NCBI GenBank assembly: GCA_963665005.2
Contig: CAXXTQ010000001.1
Coordinates: 1,736,001 to 1,800,000 of the forward strand
Source of the DNA: G963665005 sp963665005
GTDB taxonomy: Bacteria; Bacillota; Clostridia; Christensenellales; SZUA-584
Reading direction: 5' to 3'
DNA: 64,000 nucleotides
Every line of letters begins with the position of its first letter. Within the stretch, counting starts at the first letter, position 1. A program made the translations under genes and the position numbers. The notes below the pieces were generated by a model, which ran no database searches, had not been told where the DNA came from, and was given only the letters and a program-made list of their open reading frames with translations. This document shows, piece by piece, positions 1 to 7,575 of this stretch.

Positions 1-417
1 GACGCTTTTGGTTTTCTTAAAATACAGCAGGATTATTGGAGCCAGAGCTTCGGCAGTTACGCCAACACTTTAAGCGTTACTTTCGGGCAGGTGCTTACTA
101 TGGAATTTATGCGTACGAAATTATTGCTTTGGGCAAGCCAGTTTGCCGTGCTTATTATCGGCGGGCTGACGCTGCCCGTTATATGCAAAAAAATGCGTGT
201 TTCATACGGCGCGTATTCAATTGTTTATCTCTTCGTCGTTTTCGCGCCCACATGGCTTTTATCAGGTTTTAGATACTATATGGGGCTGGTTATATTGTTT
301 CTTGCGCTTGCTCTTCTTACAAAGCGCAAATGGGCGGATGTAGTTATCACGGTAATGTTCGCTTTGCTTATGCCAATATACACATATGCTTTTACGATGG
401 GCTGGCTTGTATTTTAA
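1..417 (+). CDS. C-terminal part of a multi-pass membrane glycosyltransferase (PIG-V/Gpi18-like), partial
   Basis: The reading frame is open from base 1, so the gene starts to the left of the window; 138 residues remain. The first residues (DAFGFLKIQ, then a Trp and QSFG) resemble a loop of PIG-V/Gpi18-type mannosyltransferases, membrane enzymes that use lipid-linked sugars. The rest is four or five hydrophobic helices separated by short basic loops (KKMR, KRK), ending in a hydrophobic tail without a soluble domain. The catalytic N-terminal part is not visible, so the family call rests on weak similarity; another polytopic glycosyltransferase or an O-antigen-type membrane protein is possible. 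It is followed by a hairpin repeat and then gpr. Confidence 0.45.
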   Translation, partial: DAFGFLKIQQDYWSQSFGSYANTLSVTFGQVLTMEFMRTKLLLWASQFAVLIIGGLTLPVICKKMRVSYGAYSIVYLFVVFAPTWLLSGFRYYMGLVILFLALALLTKRKWADVVITVMFALLMPIYTYAFTMGWLVF

Positions 418-431
418 AATGCAATTTTATT

Positions 432-508
432 AGTGCGGCGTCATGCTGAAACGAAGTGAAGTATCTTACCGCACTGATTTTTTTAAACAACCGTAAATTC
501 AGAATGAC
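432..508. repeat. Short interspersed hairpin repeat with nested inverted arms
   Basis: Two inverted pairs are visible. AGTGCGG (432-438) pairs with CCGCACT (469-475), enclosing GTCATGCTGAAACGAAGTGA. GTCATGCTGA (440-449) is matched in reverse by TTCAGAATGAC (498-508). The GTCATnCTGA...GAAGTGAAG wording resembles short palindromic repeats scattered in many bacterial genomes. No second copy was seen in this window, so repeat status is by resemblance only. It may also act as a weak terminator for the upstream gene. Confidence 0.4.
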
Positions 509-584
509 GAACGAGAAAGAATTTGCGTTTTTTTTATGCCGCGTATGCTCATACTAATATCATCAATTTTTTTGGAGGGCATAC

Positions 585-1502
585 ATGATTCGGACAGATT
601 TGGCTATGGAAGCAAGACAAGTTTACGGGGAAGAAGAGATTTCGGGAGTAGAGGTAACGAGCGGCGAGGTTTCAAAAGGCATTAATAAAGTAAAGGTCGT
701 CATATCGTCAAAAGAAGGCGAAAGAGCTCTTGGAAAGAAAATAGGTACATACGTTACTCTGGAAGCGGGCGACATGGCCTGCGGTGACGCGGTTCTCGAC
801 GAAAACTGCGCAAAAGCGCTCGCTTATGAAATAAAAAGCATGGCGGGGGACAGCATAGATAAAGGCGTGCTTATCGCGGGGCTCGGAAACCGTAAGGTAA
901 CGCCCGATGCTCTCGGGCCGTACGTATGCGATATGGTTTTTGTAACAAGGCATATACACGAATACGCGCCCGAAGGCATAGATGAGAGGCTTGGCAACGT
1001 CAGCGCGATTTCTCCCGGAGTGCTTGGAATAACCGGCGTGGAAACGGGGGAAATCATAGAAGGCATAGTAAACCGTATAAAACCATCGCTTATAATAGCA
1101 ATAGATTCTCTTGCCTCGAGAAGCTTAGAAAGAGTACGCACAACAATACAGATAGCAGACAGCGGGATAGCCCCGGGAGCCGGAATAGGCAACCGGCGAA
1201 AAGCGCTCGATCGGCAGGCGCTCGGCATACCCGTGCTGGCTATAGGCGTGCCGCTCGTTGTTTATGCATCTACGGTAGCTCACGATCTTATACAAGCGGC
1301 TATGAAAGGCTCGAATAATATTGACGCTGGCATGCAAAGAATAATAAACCGCATGGCAGCCGAACCAAAAGCCGATATGATAGTAACGCCAAAAGAGATA
1401 GATAAAGTAGTAAAAGATCTTGCGCGTATAATTTCCGACGGGCTTAATATCGCTTTGCATAAAGACCTTACGCTTGAGGAAACGAGAAGGTACATGCATT
1501 AA
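585..1502 (+). CDS. gpr: Spore germination protease GPR
   Basis: GPR is the atypical aspartic-type endopeptidase that degrades the small acid-soluble DNA-binding proteins when spores germinate; it is made as a zymogen in the forespore. The 305-residue protein begins MIRTDLAME, the conserved propeptide region containing a TDLAxE sequence similar to the SASP cleavage site, and carries the family blocks LIAGLGNRKVTPDALGP and AIDSLASRS. It is shorter than the 368-residue B. subtilis protein. The ATG is preceded by GGAGGG at good spacing. A CATACTA at 550-556 matches a sigma-F/G -10 element, but no good -35 partner was found. It sits directly before spoIIP, the same order as in Bacillus. Confidence 0.95.
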   Translation: MIRTDLAMEARQVYGEEEISGVEVTSGEVSKGINKVKVVISSKEGERALGKKIGTYVTLEAGDMACGDAVLDENCAKALAYEIKSMAGDSIDKGVLIAGLGNRKVTPDALGPYVCDMVFVTRHIHEYAPEGIDERLGNVSAISPGVLGITGVETGEIIEGIVNRIKPSLIIAIDSLASRSLERVRTTIQIADSGIAPGAGIGNRRKALDRQALGIPVLAIGVPLVVYASTVAHDLIQAAMKGSNNIDAGMQRIINRMAAEPKADMIVTPKEIDKVVKDLARIISDGLNIALHKDLTLEETRRYMH

Positions 1503-1513
1503 AAATTTTTAAA

Positions 1514-1542
1514 GTATATATCATAATATAATTGCATACATT
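1514..1542 (+). promoter_or_regulatory. Candidate sigma-E promoter of spoIIP
   Basis: GTATATA (1514-1520), a 14-base spacer and CATACATT (1535-1542) fit the mother-cell sigma-E pattern (roughly GNATATT, 13-14 bases, CATACANT). It lies 18 bases before the spoIIP ATG, within the gap after gpr. In B. subtilis spoIIP is a sigma-E gene, so the match is expected; it was assigned by eye. Confidence 0.55.
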
Positions 1543-1560
1543 TTTTTAGGAGCAAATATT

Positions 1561-2688
1561 ATGAATAATTATAGACATCGGCGTTATATCGGCGCGCCAC
1601 GGCCTGTCAAAAAATCTGACGCAATAAAAAAATACCGCAAAAACACAAATGAGTCTAATTTTTTTAAGACGGCGTTTTATTTTGCAATAATTATTTTGAC
1701 AGTACTGTCTTTTTTCTTAATTTTAGATACCGGCAATATTGATAACTCTAATCTTTCAGAAAATACAGTTTCTTTCAAGACGGTAAACCCGCTTATAGAC
1801 GCCTCTGGGCAGGAAAGCGTTTTTGATGAAAGCCTGATAGATCCGAAATTTATACTCGCGCAGGAAATGCCCGTAATATACGGAGTCGATTTAGAAGAAA
1901 TATATCTTGAAAATAAGCCGGATCTGGGCGGTGCGCAAGGGCAAGCGGACATATATTTTGATGTGCTTCCCGAAGAGATAAAACTTGAGATCTTAGAGTT
2001 TACAAATGATACTCCAAAAGAGTTCTATGTCGGCGCAAAAGGCCCCCAGATACTTATTTACCATACGCATACGCAGGAAGCCTACAGGCAGGTAACGGGA
2101 GAAGAGTATGTGGAAACAGGGGCATGGAGAACGGGTAACGAAGATTTTTCGGTAGTCGCCGTGGGCAGTGTGCTTGAAGCAGAGCTCGAGGAATACGGCT
2201 ATACAGTGCTGCACGATACTACAAACCATGAGCCGCCCAAATTAAGCTCGTCATATTCGCGTTCGGTGGTCACAATGGAAAAATACGCGGATGAATATCC
2301 TACGATATGCGTTTTTATAGATGTGCACCGTGACGCATACGGAGACGTTGAAAAGGGTAAAAACGATTTCGTGACGGTGGACGGCGATGAGTGCGCGCGA
2401 GTGATGTTTGTTGTCGGCACGGGAGAAGGCAAGACGGGGCAGGGGTTTTCGGATAAACCGAACTATGAAAGCAACTATAAGCTTGCCCTTGCGGTAACAA
2501 ACCAATTAGAGAGCATAAAAAAGGGCTTTACACGCCCGATACGCGTTAAAACAGGTAGGTACAACCAGCATGTTTCGGATATGTGCCTTCTCATTGAGGT
2601 CGGGCACAACGCCAATTCTTTGCAGCAGGCGCTTAACACAGCAAAATATGTTGCGCTCGCTTTAAGCCGTGTACTCGAGCCAAATTAA
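1561..2688 (+). CDS. spoIIP: Stage II sporulation protein P, SpoIIP
   Basis: SpoIIP is the membrane-anchored peptidoglycan amidase and endopeptidase that works with SpoIID and SpoIIM to thin the septal wall and drive engulfment. The 375-residue protein has a basic N terminus, one membrane segment (about 37-56), a variable linker and the C-terminal amidase domain. Zinc-site motifs are in order: HTHTQEAY (168-175), DVHRD (254-258) and EVGHN (346-350). RBS AGGAGC precedes the ATG. It follows gpr by 58 bases with its own sigma-E-like promoter, suggesting mother-cell expression independent of gpr. Confidence 0.95.
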   Translation: MNNYRHRRYIGAPRPVKKSDAIKKYRKNTNESNFFKTAFYFAIIILTVLSFFLILDTGNIDNSNLSENTVSFKTVNPLIDASGQESVFDESLIDPKFILAQEMPVIYGVDLEEIYLENKPDLGGAQGQADIYFDVLPEEIKLEILEFTNDTPKEFYVGAKGPQILIYHTHTQEAYRQVTGEEYVETGAWRTGNEDFSVVAVGSVLEAELEEYGYTVLHDTTNHEPPKLSSSYSRSVVTMEKYADEYPTICVFIDVHRDAYGDVEKGKNDFVTVDGDECARVMFVVGTGEGKTGQGFSDKPNYESNYKLALAVTNQLESIKKGFTRPIRVKTGRYNQHVSDMCLLIEVGHNANSLQQALNTAKYVALALSRVLEPN

Positions 2689-2763
2689 AAAGATACCACG
2701 AAACAAGTTGAAGAAGTTTCGCCGTTAATGTATAATTAGACATCATTTTTACATGGAGATGCA

Positions 2764-3552
2764 ATGTCTGATAAATGCAAACCTATTGGTTTTTTTGATT
2801 CGGGTATCGGCGGAATAAGCGTGCTAAAAACCGCCAGCGCGATTATGCCAAACGAAAACTATATATATTACGGCGATAATAATAATGCGCCTTACGGAGA
2901 TAAAAGCGAAGCGCAGATAAAAGAGCTTTCGCTCGCGGCGGGGGATTTTTTGTTTTCTAAAGGCGTAAAAGCGATAGTAATGGCGTGCAACACGGCAACG
3001 AGCGCTTCGGTAAAGATAATGCGCGAAAAATATAACATCCCTGTTATAAGCATGGAGCCTGCCGTAAAGCCGGCTCTTAGTGTAGTAGGCAAGGGAAAGG
3101 TTTTGGTGCTGGCGACGCCTGCGACCGTTTCTCAGGCGCGGTATTTGGGGCTTATAGAAAGGCTGGGCGCGAACAATAAAGTGGTAAGTCTTGGCTGCGG
3201 CGGCCTTGTAGAGCTTATTGAAGAGGGCAGAACGGACGAAAAAAGCGTGCATAGCTATCTGCAAGGTAAAATGCCCTGCTTAGATGGGCAGGAAATTGAC
3301 GCAGTCGTTCTCGGATGCACCCATTATTCTTTTGTTGAGAACGAAATCAAAGATTTTTTTGATAATGCATACCATAAAAACTTTCAAATTTTTGACGGCA
3401 GGCACGGCACCGCACGTCAGCTTCAAAGAGTATTAAAACAAAGAGATATACTGTGCGAAAAAACTTTCAAAGGAAGCATATCTTTCTTTTCTTCGGGACA
3501 AGATATTCATATTGACACATTCGAAAAACTATTTTTAGACTTTATTTCTTAA
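2764..3552 (+). CDS. murI: Glutamate racemase
   Basis: Cofactor-independent racemase converting L- to D-glutamate for peptidoglycan. The 262-residue length is typical. Visible motifs are DSGIGG (12-17), YGDNNNAPYG, the first catalytic cysteine in ACNTAT (C75) and the second in LGCTHY (C185), with the neighbouring catalytic histidine at 187. The usual Asp in the GD-x-x-x-PYG loop region is followed by NNN rather than the commoner T/SRxPYG, a modest variation. GGAG lies just before the ATG. It stands alone between spoIIP and nrdJ. Confidence 0.95.
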   Translation: MSDKCKPIGFFDSGIGGISVLKTASAIMPNENYIYYGDNNNAPYGDKSEAQIKELSLAAGDFLFSKGVKAIVMACNTATSASVKIMREKYNIPVISMEPAVKPALSVVGKGKVLVLATPATVSQARYLGLIERLGANNKVVSLGCGGLVELIEEGRTDEKSVHSYLQGKMPCLDGQEIDAVVLGCTHYSFVENEIKDFFDNAYHKNFQIFDGRHGTARQLQRVLKQRDILCEKTFKGSISFFSSGQDIHIDTFEKLFLDFIS

Positions 3553-3567
3553 TAAAATGCAAGGCTC

Positions 3568-3596
3568 TTGCGCTCTACTATATATTGTGTTACTAT
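3568..3596 (+). promoter_or_regulatory. Candidate promoter of nrdJ
   Basis: TTGCGC (3568-3573), a 17-base spacer and TACTAT (3591-3596). The spacing is right but the hexamers are only fair matches. NrdR box 1 fills the spacer and box 2 lies just downstream of the expected start, as expected for a repressed promoter. Confidence 0.4.
3575..3590 (+). promoter_or_regulatory. NrdR box 1
   Basis: CTACTATATATTGTGT matches the NrdR box consensus (ACACWATATATWGTGT) at 14 of 16 positions. It precedes the ribonucleotide reductase gene, the standard NrdR target; the nrdR gene is at 38729-39184 in this window. Confidence 0.8.
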
Positions 3597-3605
3597 TTAG
3601 CTAAA

Positions 3606-3621
3606 CCACATTATAAAGTGT
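3606..3621 (+). promoter_or_regulatory. NrdR box 2
   Basis: CCACATTATAAAGTGT matches the NrdR consensus at 13 of 16 positions. It starts 31 bases after box 1. NrdR boxes normally occur in pairs separated by a whole number of helical turns, and 31 bases is about three turns, so the pair supports itself. Confidence 0.75.
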
Positions 3622-3634
3622 ATTAGGGGGAGTT

Positions 3635-5821
3635 ATGAATTTATCAAAGAATGCTCGTATCGTGCTTGAAAGACGGTACTTGAAAAAAGATGAAGACGGT
3701 GTTTGCGAACGCCCGGAGGATATGATACGTCGTGTTGCGCGAACGATTGCCGCGGCAGATAAGAAATACGGCGGTGACGTAAAAAAGAGTGAGGAATCTT
3801 TTTATACGGCAATGTCCGAATTAAAATTTCTGCCAAACTCGCCAACACTAATGAACGCGGGCAGGGAACTCGGACAGCTTTCAGCATGTTTTGTGCTGCC
3901 AATTGAAGACAGCATGGAAGGCATTTACGACAGCCTTAAAAACGCTGCGCTGATACATAAAAGCGGCGGCGGCACGGGCTTTTCTTTTTCCAGAATACGT
4001 CCTGAGGGCTCTAGCGTAAACTCTACAGGCGGCGTTGCGAGCGGGCCTATAAGTTTTATGAAAGTATTTAATTCTTCCACCGAAGCTGTTAAACAGGGAG
4101 GCACGCGACGCGGCGCGAATATGGGCATACTGCGCATAGACCATCCCGACATTATGGAGTTTATAGCATGCAAGAGCGATACGAGCGAGCTTACCAACTT
4201 TAATATAAGCGTCGCACTTACAGAAAATTTCATGAAAGCTGTGGCGGCAGACTCCATATATGACCTTATAGACCCGGCAACCGGAAAAAAGACGGGCAGC
4301 TTAAACGCTAAGGAAGTTTATGAAAAAATTGTGCATATGGCATGGCAGAACGGAGAGCCCGGCATAGTTTTTCTTGACCGCATAAATAAGTATAACCCCG
4401 TGCCCGAAGCGGGAGAAATAGAAAGTACCAACCCATGCGGAGAACAGCCGCTTTTGCCTTACGAAAGCTGTAACCTCGGGTCGATTAATCTTAATTTGTT
4501 CGTAAAGGGCAAAAAAATTGATTGTGACGAGCTCGGAAAAACGGTAAAAACCGCTGTGCACTTTTTAGATAACGTAATAGATGTAAATAAGTACCCGTTA
4601 AAAGTAATAGAAGAAACTACGAAGAATCTGCGCAAAATCGGTCTTGGCGTTATGGGCTTTTCGGATATGCTGTATAAGCTTGGCATACCGTATAATTCGG
4701 ATAGCGCAGTTAAAACTGCAAAAAAGCTAATGGCTTTTATTAAAGAAAAAGCATTGGAAGCGTCAAAAGAGCTGGGAGAAAAAAGAGGCAGCTTTCCTTT
4801 ATTCGAAAAAAGCGTTTACAAAAAACAGGGCATGGAATATTTGCGCAACGCTACCGTAACTACAATTGCGCCGACTGGAACGATTTCTATAATTGCCGGA
4901 ACGTCAAGCGGTATAGAACCTGTTTTTGCGATATCGTATATTCGAAATGTTATGGACGACGATAAGCTTATAGAAGTTCATCCGTACTTTAAAGAGACAG
5001 CAATAGAACAAGGTTTTTACAGCGACGGGCTTATGCAAAAAATCGCCGAAAAAGGCACGCTTTGTGGCATAGACGATATTCCAAAAGATATACAAAGAGT
5101 TTTTGTTACCGCTCACGACATTACTCCTGAATTTCATATAAAAATGCAGAGCGCATTTCAGGAATCGACGGACAACGCAGTCTCAAAGACTGTCAATTTT
5201 AAAAAAAGCGCTACCGAAGAAGACGTACGCAACGCTTACGATTTGGCTTACAGTCTTGGGCTAAAAGGTGTCACTATCTATAGGGACGGCAGCCGCCAGG
5301 GGCAGGTTTTAAGCACGGGTAAAAAAGAAAAAGAATCGGGCGGAGAGGAGAAAGGAACGCTTGCGCCACGAGAACGCCCCGAGATTACAAAAGGAATAAC
5401 GCAGAAGATAAAAATAGGGTGCGGCAACCTTTACGTTACAGTCAATTATGACAGCAGCGGAATCTGTGAAGTGTTTACTAACGTCGGCAGAGCGGGAGGG
5501 TGCCCTTCTCAGTCAGAGGCGACAAGCAGGCTCGTTTCAATGTCTCTGCGCTCGGGTGTAGAAGTTGAAAGTATTATAGAACAGCTTCGCGGCATACGCT
5601 GCCATTCTACATTGAGGCAGAAAGGCCTGAAAGTTTTATCCTGCCCTGATGCTATCGGAAGAGTATTGGAGCGCGTGGTTGAATTGCGAAACACAGACAA
5701 AGATATCGTTACGCAAAAACCATTAAAAAACGGCTCGATGTGCCCTGAGTGCGCTTCGCAGTTAGAGCACGAGGGCGGATGTGTGGTGTGCAGGTCTTGC
5801 GGATATTCGAAGTGCGGTTAA
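3635..5821 (+). CDS. nrdJ: Adenosylcobalamin-dependent (class II) ribonucleoside reductase
   Basis: Reduces ribonucleotides to deoxyribonucleotides using a B12-derived radical, so it needs no oxygen. The 728-residue protein has the NrdJ features: FLPNSPTLMNAG, the disulfide cysteine in LSACFVLP (C85), the substrate-binding KSGGGTGFSFSRIRP segment, the catalytic N-P-C-G-E loop (C268, presumed thiyl radical) and ATAPTGTIS-like VTTIAPTGTIS. The C-terminal extension contains a TSCPD-type region (residues about 590-690) and a four-cysteine zinc ribbon (CPEC...CVVCRSCG). RBS AGGGGG. Two NrdR boxes lie upstream; no cobalamin riboswitch was found. Confidence 0.96.
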   Translation: MNLSKNARIVLERRYLKKDEDGVCERPEDMIRRVARTIAAADKKYGGDVKKSEESFYTAMSELKFLPNSPTLMNAGRELGQLSACFVLPIEDSMEGIYDSLKNAALIHKSGGGTGFSFSRIRPEGSSVNSTGGVASGPISFMKVFNSSTEAVKQGGTRRGANMGILRIDHPDIMEFIACKSDTSELTNFNISVALTENFMKAVAADSIYDLIDPATGKKTGSLNAKEVYEKIVHMAWQNGEPGIVFLDRINKYNPVPEAGEIESTNPCGEQPLLPYESCNLGSINLNLFVKGKKIDCDELGKTVKTAVHFLDNVIDVNKYPLKVIEETTKNLRKIGLGVMGFSDMLYKLGIPYNSDSAVKTAKKLMAFIKEKALEASKELGEKRGSFPLFEKSVYKKQGMEYLRNATVTTIAPTGTISIIAGTSSGIEPVFAISYIRNVMDDDKLIEVHPYFKETAIEQGFYSDGLMQKIAEKGTLCGIDDIPKDIQRVFVTAHDITPEFHIKMQSAFQESTDNAVSKTVNFKKSATEEDVRNAYDLAYSLGLKGVTIYRDGSRQGQVLSTGKKEKESGGEEKGTLAPRERPEITKGITQKIKIGCGNLYVTVNYDSSGICEVFTNVGRAGGCPSQSEATSRLVSMSLRSGVEVESIIEQLRGIRCHSTLRQKGLKVLSCPDAIGRVLERVVELRNTDKDIVTQKPLKNGSMCPECASQLEHEGGCVVCRSCGYSKCG

Positions 5822-5840
5822 CATTCGGCATAAATAATTG

Positions 5841-5869
5841 TTGTTACAATCCGAATTTTATAATATAAT
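5841..5869 (+). promoter_or_regulatory. Candidate sigma-A promoter before the zinc-finger gene
   Basis: TTGTTA (5841-5846), 17-base spacer, TATAAT (5864-5869). It lies upstream of the ECF-type promoter below, so the gene may have two promoters. Confidence 0.4.
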
Positions 5870-5884
5870 TTTAAGTGATCTTTT

Positions 5885-5910
5885 GGAACTTATCTGCTTT
5901 TAAACGCGTT
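5885..5910 (+). promoter_or_regulatory. Candidate ECF-sigma promoter
   Basis: GGAAC (5885-5889), 17-base spacer and CGTT (5907-5910) resemble the GGAAC...CGTC pattern used by many extracytoplasmic-function sigma factors. ECF systems usually transcribe their own anti-sigma gene, and an anti-sigma-like gene follows 46 bases downstream. Assigned by eye. Confidence 0.4.
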
Positions 5911-5916
5911 TAAAAG
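5897..5916. promoter_or_regulatory. Perfect 20-base palindrome (possible operator)
   Basis: CTTTTAAACG followed directly by CGTTTAAAAG is a perfect palindrome. It overlaps the -10 end of the ECF-like promoter. Uninterrupted palindromes of this length are rare by chance and suggest binding of a dimeric regulator, although no regulator gene is adjacent. Confidence 0.45.
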
Positions 5917-5955
5917 ATATAGGGTATTATTATAGTTTGGAAAGTGCGCTTGATT

Positions 5956-6756
5956 ATGGATTGTAAAACTGCAAATGAATATATTAATCTGTATGCCGAT
6001 AATATGCTGGGCGAGGAGCAGACGCAGCAGCTTTTTTCGCATATAGAATCGTGCGCCGAATGTAAAAAGGATTTAGAAAATACTCTTTTGTTAAAGAAAA
6101 AGTTACACGGGCTCGGGGAACTTGACGCTCCCGAGGGGCTTGCTTTGTCTGCCATAAAAAAAGCGAAGAAAAACAAGATTTCGGTATTTGCTTTCGCGTC
6201 TGTCGGCGTTGCTGCTGTGGCGGCGCTCGTTATAATTTTTATAACTGGTATTATTCCCGGTACGGGTATTAACGAGACGGTGCAGGAAATGGCGTTGACC
6301 GAGCGAAACAATTCGATTGCGGACGAAGGCGCAGGCGCCTTACCTAAAGAAATGGCAGCACCGCAAGACGAGGCGGCTGCTGTTTTTGAAGAAGCGGCAG
6401 AAGAACCCGAAGCCGATTCGGCTATGGCCCCCGATGCAATAGTAGAGGACGAATGTACGCAGGCGGATGATTTAGCGGCGGAAGAGCAAGAGCCGGCGAT
6501 GGATTTGCAAGCTGCCGCATGCGAATTAACCTTTTCCGGGTCAGAAGCCCAGATTTTCAAAGAAATTTTCGATGCGTTTATGCAGGATTATGATATACAA
6601 GCAGATGTTATGCGGTCTGATACTCAAAGCACAGTATCATTTATACTGCATGAAGAAGCTTTCAAAGCGTTCCAGGCGCTTGTATATAAAGATAACCTTT
6701 TATATATAGGAGAGCTTTATCCGGGCTGTAATGTTATCATAACTTATCTCGAATAA
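5956..6756 (+). CDS. Zinc-finger (zf-HC2) anti-sigma-factor-like membrane protein, orphan
   Basis: Likely a membrane regulator: residues 1-40 form a zf-HC2 motif (C3, H29, C33, C36), the cytoplasmic sigma-binding module of many anti-sigma factors. One membrane helix follows (about 75-98), then an acidic, Ala/Glu-rich linker (about 105-180) and a small outer domain ending in VIITYLE. No sigma factor gene is adjacent, which is unusual because the partner normally lies immediately upstream. The ATG at 5956 was preferred to the GTG at 5944 because GGAAAG (5939-5944) is then correctly spaced. An ECF-like promoter and a 20-base palindrome precede it. A sensor unrelated to sigma control cannot be excluded. 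Confidence 0.6.
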   Translation: MDCKTANEYINLYADNMLGEEQTQQLFSHIESCAECKKDLENTLLLKKKLHGLGELDAPEGLALSAIKKAKKNKISVFAFASVGVAAVAALVIIFITGIIPGTGINETVQEMALTERNNSIADEGAGALPKEMAAPQDEAAAVFEEAAEEPEADSAMAPDAIVEDECTQADDLAAEEQEPAMDLQAAACELTFSGSEAQIFKEIFDAFMQDYDIQADVMRSDTQSTVSFILHEEAFKAFQALVYKDNLLYIGELYPGCNVIITYLE

Positions 6757-6770
6757 ACTAAAATTAAAAA

Positions 6771-6806
6771 GCCCGAAAGCGTATTTAACGTTTTCGGGCA
6801 TTTTTT
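6771..6806 (+). terminator. Rho-independent terminator, probably bidirectional
   Basis: GCCCGAAAGCG (6771-6781) and CGTTTTCGGGC (6789-6799) form an 11-bp stem with one mismatch, followed by six T. An A-run precedes the stem, so it can also stop the convergent minus-strand membrane protein gene. Confidence 0.85.
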
Positions 6807-6820
6807 ATAAGCATAAGGTT

Positions 6821-7393
6821 TTATTTGTCCTCGCCGTCTTTTTTATCAAGATCTTTTGTCATTTCGGCAATCTGTCTTTCGATAGCGCTTTGGCCGCTTG
6901 TTTCTTCAATCTCTTCTTCCGGTTCTTCAGATTCGGGAACAGGCGGTTTTTCCGGAAGCCTTATCGGAATGATAGTGCCTTCTTCTTTGCGTTTAAAATA
7001 TCTTTTTAAAGGCAATGCTATTCCCAATATAAATAACAGCAGGAAAAGCCCAACCACGATAAGAATCTTTATAGTATCGTCCAGCACCACTTGCGTAGTT
7101 GCGGGCGAAAAATAGAAAGCTACAATGATATAAATCAAAACGCCCACAGATATTCCGTCTATCAGAACAAGTGAGAAAAGGCTAAGCCTTAAACGGTACT
7201 TTGATTCTATCTTTCTGCGTCCAAACATCACTACCAAAAATACTACTAAAAATAAATACTGTAGAACCACATTCTCTTCTGCTGCTTTTAAAGACGCAAC
7301 ATATATAGAAACTATTAACGCCAGCGCGCACAATACTCCTGCAACAACCTGCACGATTTTAAGTTGTTTGTCGGTAAGTTTTTCTTTAGTCAT
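6821..7393 (-). CDS. Four-helix membrane protein of unknown function
   Basis: I do not recognise the family. The 190-residue product has four predicted membrane helices (about 12-34, 44-57, 71-95 and 110-129) and a charged cytoplasmic tail rich in Pro, Glu and Lys. The ATG at 7393 was chosen because GAGGAG lies 13 bases before it; a TTG at 7414 would put the ribosome site inside the gene. It is a single gene, transcribed away from the EF-G paralogue, and shares the terminator at 6771-6806 with the anti-sigma-like gene. Confidence 0.6.
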   Translation of the reverse strand: MTKEKLTDKQLKIVQVVAGVLCALALIVSIYVASLKAAEENVVLQYLFLVVFLVVMFGRRKIESKYRLRLSLFSLVLIDGISVGVLIYIIVAFYFSPATTQVVLDDTIKILIVVGLFLLLFILGIALPLKRYFKRKEEGTIIPIRLPEKPPVPESEEPEEEIEETSGQSAIERQIAEMTKDLDKKDGEDK

Positions 7394-7575
7394 ACTAATT
7401 AATACACTCCTCAAATTTCTTAATACGTTATTATTGCATAGTTTTATAAGAATTTCTATACTAAAGTCGAAAAATCTATTTATTTTTTACAGCCTTTCTG
7501 ATAGAATTAATGTTAATCAAAAAAATCAGTATGATACGGCAATAGTATATTGATTGCAAACGTTGGAGGGAAAGT

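Noticed and set aside
3553..3634. Possible cobalamin riboswitch before B12-dependent nrdJ
   Set aside because: The gap is only 82 bases and shows no B12 box; NrdR boxes fill it.
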